This document shows, piece by piece, positions 29,934 to 38,779 of a stretch of DNA of 64,000 nucleotides (position 1 is its first letter; each line of letters opens with the position of its first letter). The stretch lies in assembly GCA_030849465.1 (NCBI GenBank), contig JARVLF010000006.1, positions 1,426,001 through 1,490,000 on the forward strand, written 5' to 3'. The notes beneath the pieces are model-generated. The model was given only the letters and a program-made list of their open reading frames with translations, made no database searches and was not told the DNA's origin. The position numbers and the translations under genes were made by a program. The stretch comes from Moesziomyces globuligerus. Taxonomy: Eukaryota > Basidiomycota > Ustilaginomycetes > Ustilaginales > Ustilaginaceae.

Positions 29934-31550
29934 ATGAATGCGACTCAGCTTCTAGACTTGCCGGCGACGGAGCCCTCGCTTCTCCACGCAACTCGAGCCG
30001 AGTCCATGACCTTTCTTCAACGCGGTCAGACTCGTGAGCAGCTGATCCGTGCATTGGCAAATGTAGCCTATCAACCCCTGCCCGACCGCATTCGATCCTG
30101 GATCATCGCCAGCACGGTCGAGATCACTCTTACCTTCACCTTCTGCGCGGTCATGGTCATCCGGAAGCGCGGCTTCGGCAACCTCTGGATCTTCACGAGG
30201 CGCCAGTCGGCCTATGGCTCGGTCTACGTCGCCAACGCGGTGCTTGTGCTCTTCGTCGGGATCGCAGCGTATCTCTTCTCCTTTTGGATCCTCGGCATCG
30301 TCATTGCGAGCTTCTCCTTCGTCGAGGTCAGCACGCTCGAGTGGTGGTGGGTGATCCCACTCCCTTGGTTCCCGCTCGTGGCGGGAGCGTACATCAGCGT
30401 CCATGGCTTCGTCCTCGGCTGCAGCCCACGCTCGCCGCTCTCCCTCCATCACAATAGCAACACTCCGGGAGTACAGCTGAGGTGGTTCCACTTCCGCGTG
30501 CCTCGATCCCCGTGGATCGTCAACTCGGCCCTCGTCCTTCCGCTTGTCCTGTTCTCCGCGACGACCTTCATCCTCGTCGGTTTTTCGGGCTCGCACTACT
30601 ACCGCGCCAAACGGCTCACTCAAGAGCTGCTTCCGGACCACATTTACACCACGCTTGCCACGGCGGCGTTGGGTCCGCATGTGTTCCTGGGTGCGCAGGA
30701 CTCGCTCGCCACGGACGAGCTCATCTGGCAGGCACGCGTCGTAGCTGCAGCATACCTCGAGAGCCACCGATACGTATGCATCAACCTCGTCGTCTTTGCC
30801 ACGTGTGCCATGGCGCTCTGGATCCCCTACCTCTGCTACGGCTGGCCCAATCTGGTCAGTTTGGTGGACCACGCATTTTCGCATTGCCCTGGTCAGCTTC
30901 CGAGCGGATGCACCACGTATCCGCGCAAACTCTGGTATCTGCTCACCAAGGGCAAGCCGACGTCGGAGACGAGCTCGGCGGTGCACAATCTGGGGACGTG
31001 GAAGATGACCCTGCTCGCGCACATGTACGTGCTGCTTGTGCTCGTCTGCGTGCCTGCGTACGGATGGCTGCCCATGTACATCGTCGGCTCCAGCTATCCG
31101 CACAGGGTGCAGGCGGGCGAGATTTCGCCCTCGATCCAGGTCGCACTCTATTCGGTCAGTGTCGTCACCATCCTCTCGTGCGTCTTTATCGTGATCTTCT
31201 CCACCGTCGCTAGCTTGGACCCCGTCTTCCGTGCCGTCATCGGCCTCAACATGATCCGAAACAAGCAGATGCCCATCGACATCACCGTCGTCCAGCTCGA
31301 AGCGAGGCACGAAGACAACGAGCCCGCTTCCCCCGTCGCCTCGGATAAACCCCACTTGCACGACTGGCTCGAGACCCGCGACGATCAGCCTCGCTCGCTC
31401 GCGCTCAAGCCTTCGACAAGCACGCTGCAGAGCCCGCAAGCTTCCTTCACCACCGACGACTCGCTCGCCTACCCGCTCAGCCGTGGCATCCACATCTCGG
31501 AGGACGACATCCACATCTCGAACCACCCTTACTCGAGCTCGTCGCCCTAA
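29934..31550 (+). CDS. Uncharacterised seven-TM membrane protein
   Basis: A 538-residue intronless integral membrane protein. Hydrophobic segments lie at about 56-76, 96-135 (long, possibly one helix plus a re-entrant or second helix), 139-162, 195-217, 281-303, 359-384 and 402-427, so seven or eight helices are likely. A tail of about 110 residues (430-538) is hydrophilic and Ser/Asp-rich (HDWLETRDDQPRSL, ISEDDIHISNHPYSSSSP) and presumably cytosolic. The loop at 218-280 holds short conserved-looking GPHVF and DELIWQARVV segments. The topology resembles fungal orphan receptors, but I recognise none of the Ste2/Ste3, Git3 or opsin signatures. Function unknown; a sensor or receptor is one possibility, a channel or scaffold another. 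Start chosen at the ATG after a pyrimidine-rich leader and TATA box. Confidence 0.8.
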   Translation: MNATQLLDLPATEPSLLHATRAESMTFLQRGQTREQLIRALANVAYQPLPDRIRSWIIASTVEITLTFTFCAVMVIRKRGFGNLWIFTRRQSAYGSVYVANAVLVLFVGIAAYLFSFWILGIVIASFSFVEVSTLEWWWVIPLPWFPLVAGAYISVHGFVLGCSPRSPLSLHHNSNTPGVQLRWFHFRVPRSPWIVNSALVLPLVLFSATTFILVGFSGSHYYRAKRLTQELLPDHIYTTLATAALGPHVFLGAQDSLATDELIWQARVVAAAYLESHRYVCINLVVFATCAMALWIPYLCYGWPNLVSLVDHAFSHCPGQLPSGCTTYPRKLWYLLTKGKPTSETSSAVHNLGTWKMTLLAHMYVLLVLVCVPAYGWLPMYIVGSSYPHRVQAGEISPSIQVALYSVSVVTILSCVFIVIFSTVASLDPVFRAVIGLNMIRNKQMPIDITVVQLEARHEDNEPASPVASDKPHLHDWLETRDDQPRSLALKPSTSTLQSPQASFTTDDSLAYPLSRGIHISEDDIHISNHPYSSSSP

Positions 31551-31771
31551 AATCGGCCGTCCTTGCATTGCTCCCCGTCATGCCTCGGTCGATCTCTTTT
31601 TCGAGCCCATGCTCAAAGTCTTTCTCATTTGTCCTAGCCAAGGCTCGGGGAATCTCACTTTCATTTCTGATGCGCAGCTCTCATCGACTCTAAACTTGAC
31701 GACTGGACGGAATAAAAGTCAGAGCATGAGCACGCGGTGACAAGCTACCTTTCATACGACTCTGATTGCAT

Positions 31772-34243
31772 CTAGGACTGGCCCAGCTCGCCAGGAATGG
31801 GTTTAGACCAGTGGGAAGCGAACCATCCTTTGAGAATGGCGTTGAGCTTGTGCGTGCCGTCTGCTGACTCCTTGATATCGTCGTTGAGGCAGACAAAAGT
31901 GGTGGGCTGCGCGTCATTGGCGAGGGAGCGGTCGACGGCCTCAAGCTGGCCGGGGAGGCGGCTGGCGTACTCGACCTTGTAGAACGTCGAGGGCGTGGCG
32001 CCGAGGACGTGCTGGTATCTCTGGATGAGGCGCGTGCACCACGTGCGGAGCGAGATGGGTCTCGTACGACCCGACAGCTGTTGCGGCTTGACTCGCAAAA
32101 CAGAGTCGAGGGCAAAGTCCGTGTCGCGCCAGCTTTCCGTGAGCGGCAGGTGAGCGCGCGAGCCGGTCATCTCGCTCTCCGCGTCCACCTCGACGACGGC
32201 CGAGTCGGGCGGGAGGAAGGCCGAGATGCCTGCCGAACCGGAAGCTGCGAGAAGGGCTGCCATGATGCAATCGCCACACTCGGACGCGGTACCGGGCGCA
32301 AACGCGATGCGCTTGAACAACGCGTCGGCACTCTCGGCCTCGTGCTGCTGCGGCGCAAAGCATTTCGAATACGAGATGCGACATACGCTCGACTTGGCCG
32401 AGGACGGAATCCAGGATCGCGCGTGCTCACGCCCGGCTTTGGCCACGCTGAGATCCGGATATCCGTTGCGCGATCGCTGCCAGGGCCACGTCCAGTCGAG
32501 GTACGACAGCGCATGGCCGTCGTGCGACGAAAACGAATACTCCGTGTTCCTCGGCGCTGGTACACCGGCCTGGTCGAATACTGCCCGGTCCTCGTCGCGC
32601 GATCGACGCACCGGCCTAGCGACCTCCAACGTCTCGCCATCCGCCTCGACACCATCGGCTCTGCCGTCTGCGCCGCGCAGCTCGTTCCACATGGCGCGCT
32701 TGGTCTCGGCATCGAGCACGCCGTTGCGGCCGCCCCACTTGGCGACGGCCCATGACCAGAGCATCGCCTCGCGATGGCGCTGGACGATATACCAGCTCGC
32801 GAGGAAGAAGGCCTGGATCGAGTCCGGCACCTCCTTCTGTGCGCGGAAGCGCGCGAGCGTCGTATTGCCAAAGGCGTCCGGGAACGTCTGTGCGGCCTCG
32901 CGCAGCAGCGGCAGCGAGAGCGTCCTCGGATGATGCGTGATGTACGGCAGCGTTCGCATGGGGAATCGCTGACCCAGAATCCAAGCGGCGCGCTTGATTC
33001 CCACCTCTTCCCCCGCCGGATTCCAGAGGCGCTGGAAGGGATGCTCCGAGGGGCGGTAGAAGGAGAAGATGCGCGTGTCGCTCTTGATCACGGGCCCGAA
33101 GAGCGCCGAGCTGAGGTCGGACACCTCGTTGGGCACCATGGTGAAGAAGTCATCGTTGAGATACACGAGCTGGTCAGAGGACGTGTGCGGCACGTTGAAG
33201 AGCTGCGACTCGACGGCGAGGCTGTTGAAGCTCGGCAGCGTCTGCGCGCGCCATGCGTCGACGTCGGCGGACTCGAGCTCGTGCGGCGCTCGACGCTGCA
33301 TGGGTCGAAAGTAGGCCGCGTCGTGGTGCACCTGGATCTTGGCCTCCGGGCCCAGCGAAGACGAGTTGAGCCAGTAGGGAATCTGTCCAGCGTAGATGGT
33401 CTCGTCCGATGCTCTGTCTTGCAGCTGTGCTGCTGCGGCTTGTGGAAGAGGGTAGGCGGAGGCCATGATGTGCATCTTGCCGATGGACTTGGCGCCGAAC
33501 GAGTGGTAGAGGGAGCGCATCGAGTAGAGCAGCTCGTTGTGGTCGGCGTAACGATGAGCAGCGTCGACGTTGATGGGCGACGAGGGCCGGTAGGTGTTGC
33601 GCGCGAGGATCTGGGCTGGATCGCTGCCATTGACCCAGGCCCAGATGGCGTCGAATCGGAGGCCGTGGCTCATGTCAGTGCCACGACATGCGTCCCCCCA
33701 GTTGTGGTGGACGACCCACTCCTCGATGCATGCGTCGCTGAGCGCGTCATAGGCCCGGATGGGCATCACGTCTCGCGAGGCGACTCCGGGCGAACGATCG
33801 GCGAAGAGGCGGTGTACCGACTGAGGCAGCATGCGTGATGGTGCATCGGCCTCGACGCCTGCGTCGAGGCGAGAGTCGGACGGTGATGGACGGGCTATAG
33901 ATTCTGCAGAGAGCTGGTTGGTGAGCAAGGCGAGCGCTTCGGCCCGGGAGGCCTCAGAGGCGGGCGAGGCCGGGAAGAAGAAATGTCGCAAGGTGACATT
34001 GAGGGCAAGCGCAGAGACGAGGATGAGGAGCAAAAGCTTCAGATGCGAGAGAAGCGATCTGCGACGTCCTTTAGATGCTATCGCTTTGGATGAGGATGCA
34101 TGGCTGGTATAGGGAGATGTGTCGGCGGCGGTGGTCCCGGCTTGTGCGCTTACGCTACCGCGTGGGCTGCTGGTGGGTAGCGGAAGATACTGGCGGTAGC
34201 GACTGGAGAAGGGCTCGGTCAATGGGCGCAAATAACGCAACAT
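31772..34243 (-). CDS. Stealth-family sugar-phosphate transferase (Xpt1/GNPTAB-like)
   Basis: An 823-residue type II membrane protein: a basic cytosolic tail with KGRRR at about 58-62, one membrane anchor near 67-84, then a lumenal catalytic region. The Stealth conserved regions are visible in order: FDAIWAWVNGSDP (CR1, about residue 198), YADHNELLYSMRSLYHSF (CR2, about 233), and LVYLNDDFFTM (about 357, the acidic catalytic block). HHPRTLSLPLLREAAQTFPDAF resembles CR3. The family moves hexose- or pentose-phosphate onto glycans. Members include human GlcNAc-1-phosphotransferase and the Cryptococcus xylosylphosphotransferase Xpt1, so a Golgi role in decorating mannans or glycoproteins is likely. 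Donor sugar unknown. It opens onto a 2.8 kb non-coding stretch. Confidence 0.85.
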   Translation of the reverse strand: MLRYLRPLTEPFSSRYRQYLPLPTSSPRGSVSAQAGTTAADTSPYTSHASSSKAIASKGRRRSLLSHLKLLLLILVSALALNVTLRHFFFPASPASEASRAEALALLTNQLSAESIARPSPSDSRLDAGVEADAPSRMLPQSVHRLFADRSPGVASRDVMPIRAYDALSDACIEEWVVHHNWGDACRGTDMSHGLRFDAIWAWVNGSDPAQILARNTYRPSSPINVDAAHRYADHNELLYSMRSLYHSFGAKSIGKMHIMASAYPLPQAAAAQLQDRASDETIYAGQIPYWLNSSSLGPEAKIQVHHDAAYFRPMQRRAPHELESADVDAWRAQTLPSFNSLAVESQLFNVPHTSSDQLVYLNDDFFTMVPNEVSDLSSALFGPVIKSDTRIFSFYRPSEHPFQRLWNPAGEEVGIKRAAWILGQRFPMRTLPYITHHPRTLSLPLLREAAQTFPDAFGNTTLARFRAQKEVPDSIQAFFLASWYIVQRHREAMLWSWAVAKWGGRNGVLDAETKRAMWNELRGADGRADGVEADGETLEVARPVRRSRDEDRAVFDQAGVPAPRNTEYSFSSHDGHALSYLDWTWPWQRSRNGYPDLSVAKAGREHARSWIPSSAKSSVCRISYSKCFAPQQHEAESADALFKRIAFAPGTASECGDCIMAALLAASGSAGISAFLPPDSAVVEVDAESEMTGSRAHLPLTESWRDTDFALDSVLRVKPQQLSGRTRPISLRTWCTRLIQRYQHVLGATPSTFYKVEYASRLPGQLEAVDRSLANDAQPTTFVCLNDDIKESADGTHKLNAILKGWFASHWSKPIPGELGQS

Positions 34244-35598
34244 GGTGTCGCGCCGCGTCTGAGCGTTTGCTACGAATGCAACCGGATCTCAAGATGGCGT
34301 GAAGGATGCAGGTTGAAGGGTGAGGGTCAAGATGGAGCAACGATGGACGCTGAGGAGTAGATTCCGGAGCCTCGAGCATGGCGAAAGGGGGTTGTTGTTC
34401 ACAGGCACACGAGAGACACGCAGGGATCACAGCTCACTCGATTGCGGTCACGGAGGCCGACGAAGCCGGACTCGGGTGGGATCTGAGAGAGCACGAGTGC
34501 AGGTCACTGTGCAGAGAGGCTTGGGAACTACCGTAGCGAGGGGATCAAGGGGCGGATGAGACAGTGTGCACATCGCGTGAGCGTGTCCACAGCCGTCAGC
34601 AGACTATGCGAGGGGCTGCTGGGGGCTGGAGATGGGCGTTGAGCGACGCGGATTGGGGATAAGCGAGACGCATCGTACCGGTGCAAGACGACGCCGTGAT
34701 GAGGGTTGACACGAGAGGGTGCAAGATACAGTAGCCGGACAGACATGTGCGCGCGCTGTTGAAGGGGTGCGGAAAGTTTTGAGGCTGCGAGACCGAATGA
34801 CGCCGCGAGCGAGCTGGCAGTGACGGTGTGCAGCGTGACATGAGGAGGATGAAGGCCGACGAGATCGGAGGGTGCTGTCTTGTGGTCGGATGGCGATGTC
34901 AGCTGTGGTTAGCGGCAGGTGCTGGCGCGAGGCACGGCGGCAGGCGACGTGGTGCAGTGTTGCAGAGGTGCAGAGGTGTGCAGGTGGAAAATTGTTCCGA
35001 TGCGAGGGCAGTCTTGGCACGTCAGAGACGGCGGTTCGCGCGCGCGGAGTGCCAAACTCCACCGAAACAACAAAGGGAAAATAAAACAAAAAAAAGGGAC
35101 CGGGTCGTGTGAGCAGAGCGCAAGCCGATGCCATCGCACTTCACCCGAGCTGAATTCGCCGAGTGCGCTCTCAGTATCGGCGTTCCGCCACGACCGCGCT
35201 CCACATCGTCGTCTGGATCCGAGCGTTGCACAAGCGCCCAATGTTTTGGAGCGCCATGTCAGCGTGGCAGCGAGCGGTCGTACGAGTTCCGGTCGAGGGC
35301 TTCGAGACAGGCGAGGCGAAGCGAGGAGAAGCGCGTTTCTCGGGTCACACGAGCAGGGCCACATTGTGGACCACGCTGGACCGGGCTGCATCACGCGGTC
35401 GAGCGCATGCACACTGCGATCAGCGGCTGGCGTGGCGGTTGGGATGGGTGGTGCATGTCGGTTGGGGGTTCGGTTGCGTCACTCGCATGCACCGGACCGC
35501 GTGGTTGGCAGGGAGGAGCGCGTCGGAATTCGGGCCGTCGTCGTACTGGGAGCCAACGCCATGCGGCTTGGCGCCAAGCGCGGAGGCTCGCTGAGGCT

Positions 35599-35638
35599 GA
35601 GCGCTAGAGCGCTTGAGCGCTAGAGCGCCTGAGCGGTT
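35599..35638 (+). repeat. 8-bp tandem repeat (GAGCGCTW-like x5)
   Basis: Five head-to-tail octamers (GAGCGCTA, GAGCGCTT, GAGCGCTA, GAGCGCCT, GAGCGGTT). Each of the first three contains the palindrome AGCGCT. Confidence 0.9.
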
Positions 35639-36150
35639 GGATTTCACTTGGCGTCATGCTCGCACTGAAAATCCCTCCGATCGGATCGGAAGCCAGCTTC
35701 CGTAGCCGCGGAATTCGGGTCCAGCGATGCTCTCCCACCTCGTGTGTACTGTATCTATCGCGCAGTCTCTCGGCTCAAATTTCAAAGGCAATTTTGCAGG
35801 CCCGAACCGGTGCGACGACGTTCACAATGTGAACCTCGCTGACATTTATGAGCTGTTCGACCGAAAGCGCAGACATGCGTTTCGAAATTTTTGGGATCGA
35901 TCGATATTGGAAAATTCAAGGAAGAATCGGCTGATTCGAATCTCGTGGTCAAGCTGTTTGTTAGACCGTGGATGAATCGATCTGGATTGGAAAGCTGGGT
36001 CGCGCGAGCAAAGCCAAGTGCGTTGCTCATGCGAGGAGCATCGGATGGCAAGCGCACGCAATGCGCGGAAGCAGTCGGCGCGAGGCTGAGGGCCAAGGGG
36101 AGCAAGGTGCAGCTCGCTTGGGCACGATGGACATGCACTGCGGGGAAAGC

Positions 36151-36173
36151 AGCCAGCCAGCCAGCCAGCCAGC
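36151..36173 (+). repeat. AGCC tetranucleotide repeat
   Basis: About five and a half perfect AGCC units in the non-coding interval. Confidence 0.9.
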
Positions 36174-36246
36174 ACGACTGCTGTACTGGATCGCTTCCCG
36201 TGTGGCGGACGAGATGCAGGCTCCAGTCGGTGAGTGTGGGGAAGGC

Positions 36247-36279
36247 GACTCGGACTCGGACTCGGACTTGGACTCGGAC
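36247..36279 (+). repeat. GACTCG hexanucleotide repeat
   Basis: About five GACTCG units, one with a single C-to-T change (GACTTG). Confidence 0.9.
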
Positions 36280-37027
36280 GAGAGAGCTTCATGCGCGCGC
36301 TCCAACGTGCATTTCACGCGCAAAGCGGCGCTGGAGCCTCTGCATACACTCTGGCTTGCGCGCATACGGTAGCAAGACAGCTCGGACGCATCTACGCATC
36401 GCCGCACGCTCAGGCAGACATACAGAGTCACACGAACGCTCTGACTGGCCTTGCAGCGGCATGGACGACGAGCAGTCGACGAGCAATTCGCATCCGGACT
36501 GCCGTGTTGCGCTTGAAGGATGGCGGATGTGGTGTTGGTGGAAGGGGCCAAGCACGCGCGCGCGCAAGGGTCTCGGACTGTGCGAGGATCGACGGTCGAG
36601 GCCGACAAGGAGGCGGATGCGGCGTGAAAGCAGTTGGCGGACTTCGGCTGGCTTACAAAACGAAGTCGCTCGGATTGGACAGCGCCCATTTCCCAGTGCC
36701 ATTTCTAAGCGAGTGCGAGCGCGACCCTGAGAAAAAGGCAAAAACGGCACCACCGGCTGCTCGACGCGCTCTCCGACCGGTCCATCCCATCCGCCTTTGT
36801 ATGCTGAGTTCCAGGCCAAAGGGCGCAGTCCGTCCACGATCTTGCTTACCCCGCATCCACTGAGCCCTCCCCTCGAAGCGCCACCTTCCCTCCCGCTCGC
36901 GCCCCTGCTGGCATACATCGTCGATAGCCTTCGCGCCGTCCCTTCTCTCCCTCCGACCAACAACATCACCCCGCCTTGCCTCGTTGCCACCAACATCCCC
37001 TCCCCCGCATATCCACCTCCGCCCATC

Positions 37028-38608
37028 ATGTCTGCACAGAAGCAGGGCTCCTCCGCCCCCGCCCGCAAGGAATACACCCGCGACGAGGTCGCCAAGCACA
37101 ACAAGCCAGGCGACCTCTGGATTGTCATTGACGCCGAGGTCTACAACGTCTCCAAGTTCTCCGAGCTCCACCCCGGTGGTGAAAACGTCTTCCACGACGA
37201 GGAGGTCGCCGGCCAGGACGCCACAGAGACCTTCTTCGGCCTCCACCGTCGCGAGATCCTCGTCAAGCCCCAGTACCAGCGCCTCATCATCGGCACGATC
37301 AAGGGCGAACAGTCCAAGCTCAAGCCAGACCCCGTCGGCAGCCCCTCGCGCGTCCCCTACGCCGAGCCCACCTGGCTCACCCCCGCCTACCACTCGCCCT
37401 ACTTCAACGACTCGCACCGCCACCTCCAGCGCGAGTGGCGCAAGTTTGTCGACGAGCACATCACCGAGGTCGCTCAGCGCTGCGAGGACTCGGGCAAGCG
37501 CCCCGACGTCGAGCTCGTCAAGCTCCTCGGTCAGAACGGCATCAACGCCATGCGCATGGGCCCCGGCAAGCACCTCCACGGTCGCAAGCTCTTTGCCGGC
37601 ATCAAGGGCGAAGAGTTCGACTACTTCCACGAGCTCATCCTCACCCAGGAGCTCGTTCGCTGCGGTCAGCGCGGCTTCGGCGACGGCCTCAACGGCGGCA
37701 TGGTCATCGGCCTGCCCCCGGTCATGAACTTTGGCTCCGACGAGCTCAAGAAGGAGGTCGTCGAGCCCGTCCTCGCCGGCGACAAGTTCATCTGCCTCGC
37801 CATCTCCGAGGCCTTCGCCGGCTCCGACGTCATGGGCCTCCGCACCACCGCCACCCTCACCGACGACGGCGAACACTACATTGTCAACGGCACCAAAAAG
37901 TGGATCACCAACGGCACCTTTGCCGACTACTTTTCCACCGCCGTCAAGACCGACCAGGGCTTTGCCATGATCTGCATCCCGCGCTCCTGCGGCAACATTG
38001 AGACCAAGCAGATCAAGACGTCCTACTCCACCACCGCAGGCACCGCCTACGTCACCTTTGACAACGTCAAGGTGCCCAAGAAGTACCTCATCGGCGAGGA
38101 CGGCATGGGCGTCTACTACATCCTCTCCAACTTCAACCACGAGCGCTGGGTCATGTGCTGCTCCACCATCCGCGCCGCCCGCGCCGTCTGCGAGGAGTGC
38201 ATGCTCTGGATCCACCAGCGCAAGGTGTTTGGCAAGCCGCTCACCAGCCAGCCCGTCATCCGTCAGAAGCTCGCCCAGATGATCTCGCTCGTCGAGGCGG
38301 CGCAGAACTGGCTCGAGAACATCACCTACCAGATGTGCAAGATGTCGTACGCACAGCAGTCCAAGTTCCTCGCAGGTCAGGTCGGTCTCCTCAAGTCGTG
38401 GTCCACCCGCGTCTCGCACGAGGTCGCCGACGGCGCCGTCCAGATCTTTGGTGGCCGCGGACTCACAAAGACCGGCATGGGCAAGTTTGTCGAGATGTTC
38501 CACCGCACCTACAAGTTCGACGCCGTCCTCGGTGGTTCAGAGGAGGTCCTCGCCGATCTCGGCATCCGACAGGCACTCAGGATGATGCCCGAGAACGCCC
38601 GCCTCTAA
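37028..38608 (+). CDS. Cytochrome b5-acyl-CoA dehydrogenase fusion, predicted peroxisomal
   Basis: A 526-residue fusion. Residues 14-90 are a cytochrome b5 domain with both haem-ligand histidines (H48 in HPGG and H73 in FFGLHR). Residues 110-526 are an acyl-CoA dehydrogenase: MRMGPGKHLHG, CLAISEAFAGSDV, KKWITNGTFADYF, GVYYILSNFNHERW and a C-terminal FGGRGLTKTGMG. An FAD-linked alpha,beta-dehydrogenation of an acyl-CoA is expected, with the b5 domain as a built-in electron carrier. The last three residues are ARL, a good PTS1, so a peroxisomal site is likely. The start is the ATG at 37028, directly before MSAQKQGSS; the frame extends further upstream but that part is low-complexity. Convergent with Nop2. 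The exact acyl substrate is not evident. Confidence 0.92.
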   Translation: MSAQKQGSSAPARKEYTRDEVAKHNKPGDLWIVIDAEVYNVSKFSELHPGGENVFHDEEVAGQDATETFFGLHRREILVKPQYQRLIIGTIKGEQSKLKPDPVGSPSRVPYAEPTWLTPAYHSPYFNDSHRHLQREWRKFVDEHITEVAQRCEDSGKRPDVELVKLLGQNGINAMRMGPGKHLHGRKLFAGIKGEEFDYFHELILTQELVRCGQRGFGDGLNGGMVIGLPPVMNFGSDELKKEVVEPVLAGDKFICLAISEAFAGSDVMGLRTTATLTDDGEHYIVNGTKKWITNGTFADYFSTAVKTDQGFAMICIPRSCGNIETKQIKTSYSTTAGTAYVTFDNVKVPKKYLIGEDGMGVYYILSNFNHERWVMCCSTIRAARAVCEECMLWIHQRKVFGKPLTSQPVIRQKLAQMISLVEAAQNWLENITYQMCKMSYAQQSKFLAGQVGLLKSWSTRVSHEVADGAVQIFGGRGLTKTGMGKFVEMFHRTYKFDAVLGGSEEVLADLGIRQALRMMPENARL

Positions 38609-38779
38609 CCAGAGCCCCCTCGGCGTATCTCAACCTCAATTCAGTCAGGTCCTTTGGTGGAATAACTTAAGCACTTTTGAAGCCCATCCTGACTTTCGCC
38701 TGCGACAGACTGACGCGATGCAATGTTTGGTAAGAATGACTGAATTGAAATGCTGTGAGAGGACGAAAGTGGATGGCGA

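Larger units (their letters stand above)
34244..37027. other. Long non-coding interval between Stealth and acyl-CoA dehydrogenase genes
   Basis: 2.8 kb, the longest gene-free stretch in the window, between two outward-reading genes. The several open frames of 150-280 codons overlap on both strands, are Arg/Ser-rich and lack domains, so I reject them as genes. It holds three short tandem repeats (35599, 36151, 36247) and no tRNA or other RNA gene that I could recognise. The last 200 bases are pyrimidine-rich, as in fungal core promoters. Confidence 0.6.

Noticed and set aside
29952..31568. A 538-codon minus-strand frame opposite the seven-TM gene
   Set aside because: Asp/Arg/Glu/Val-rich complement of hydrophobic codons, with no domain. 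The sense frame has coherent membrane helices and a TATA box.
34919..35623. A possible small gene of 234 codons
   Set aside because: Arg/Ser-rich with random composition, includes the octamer repeat, and has an overlapping frame on the other strand.
35891..36730. A 279-codon frame in the long non-coding interval
   Set aside because: It runs through simple repeats (AGCC, GACTCG), competes with open frames on both strands, and shows no domain.
36797..37027. A 77-residue N-terminal extension of the b5-acyl-CoA dehydrogenase
   Set aside because: Pro/Ser-rich, pyrimidine-rich DNA typical of a leader. The b5 domain and a good ATG start at 37028.
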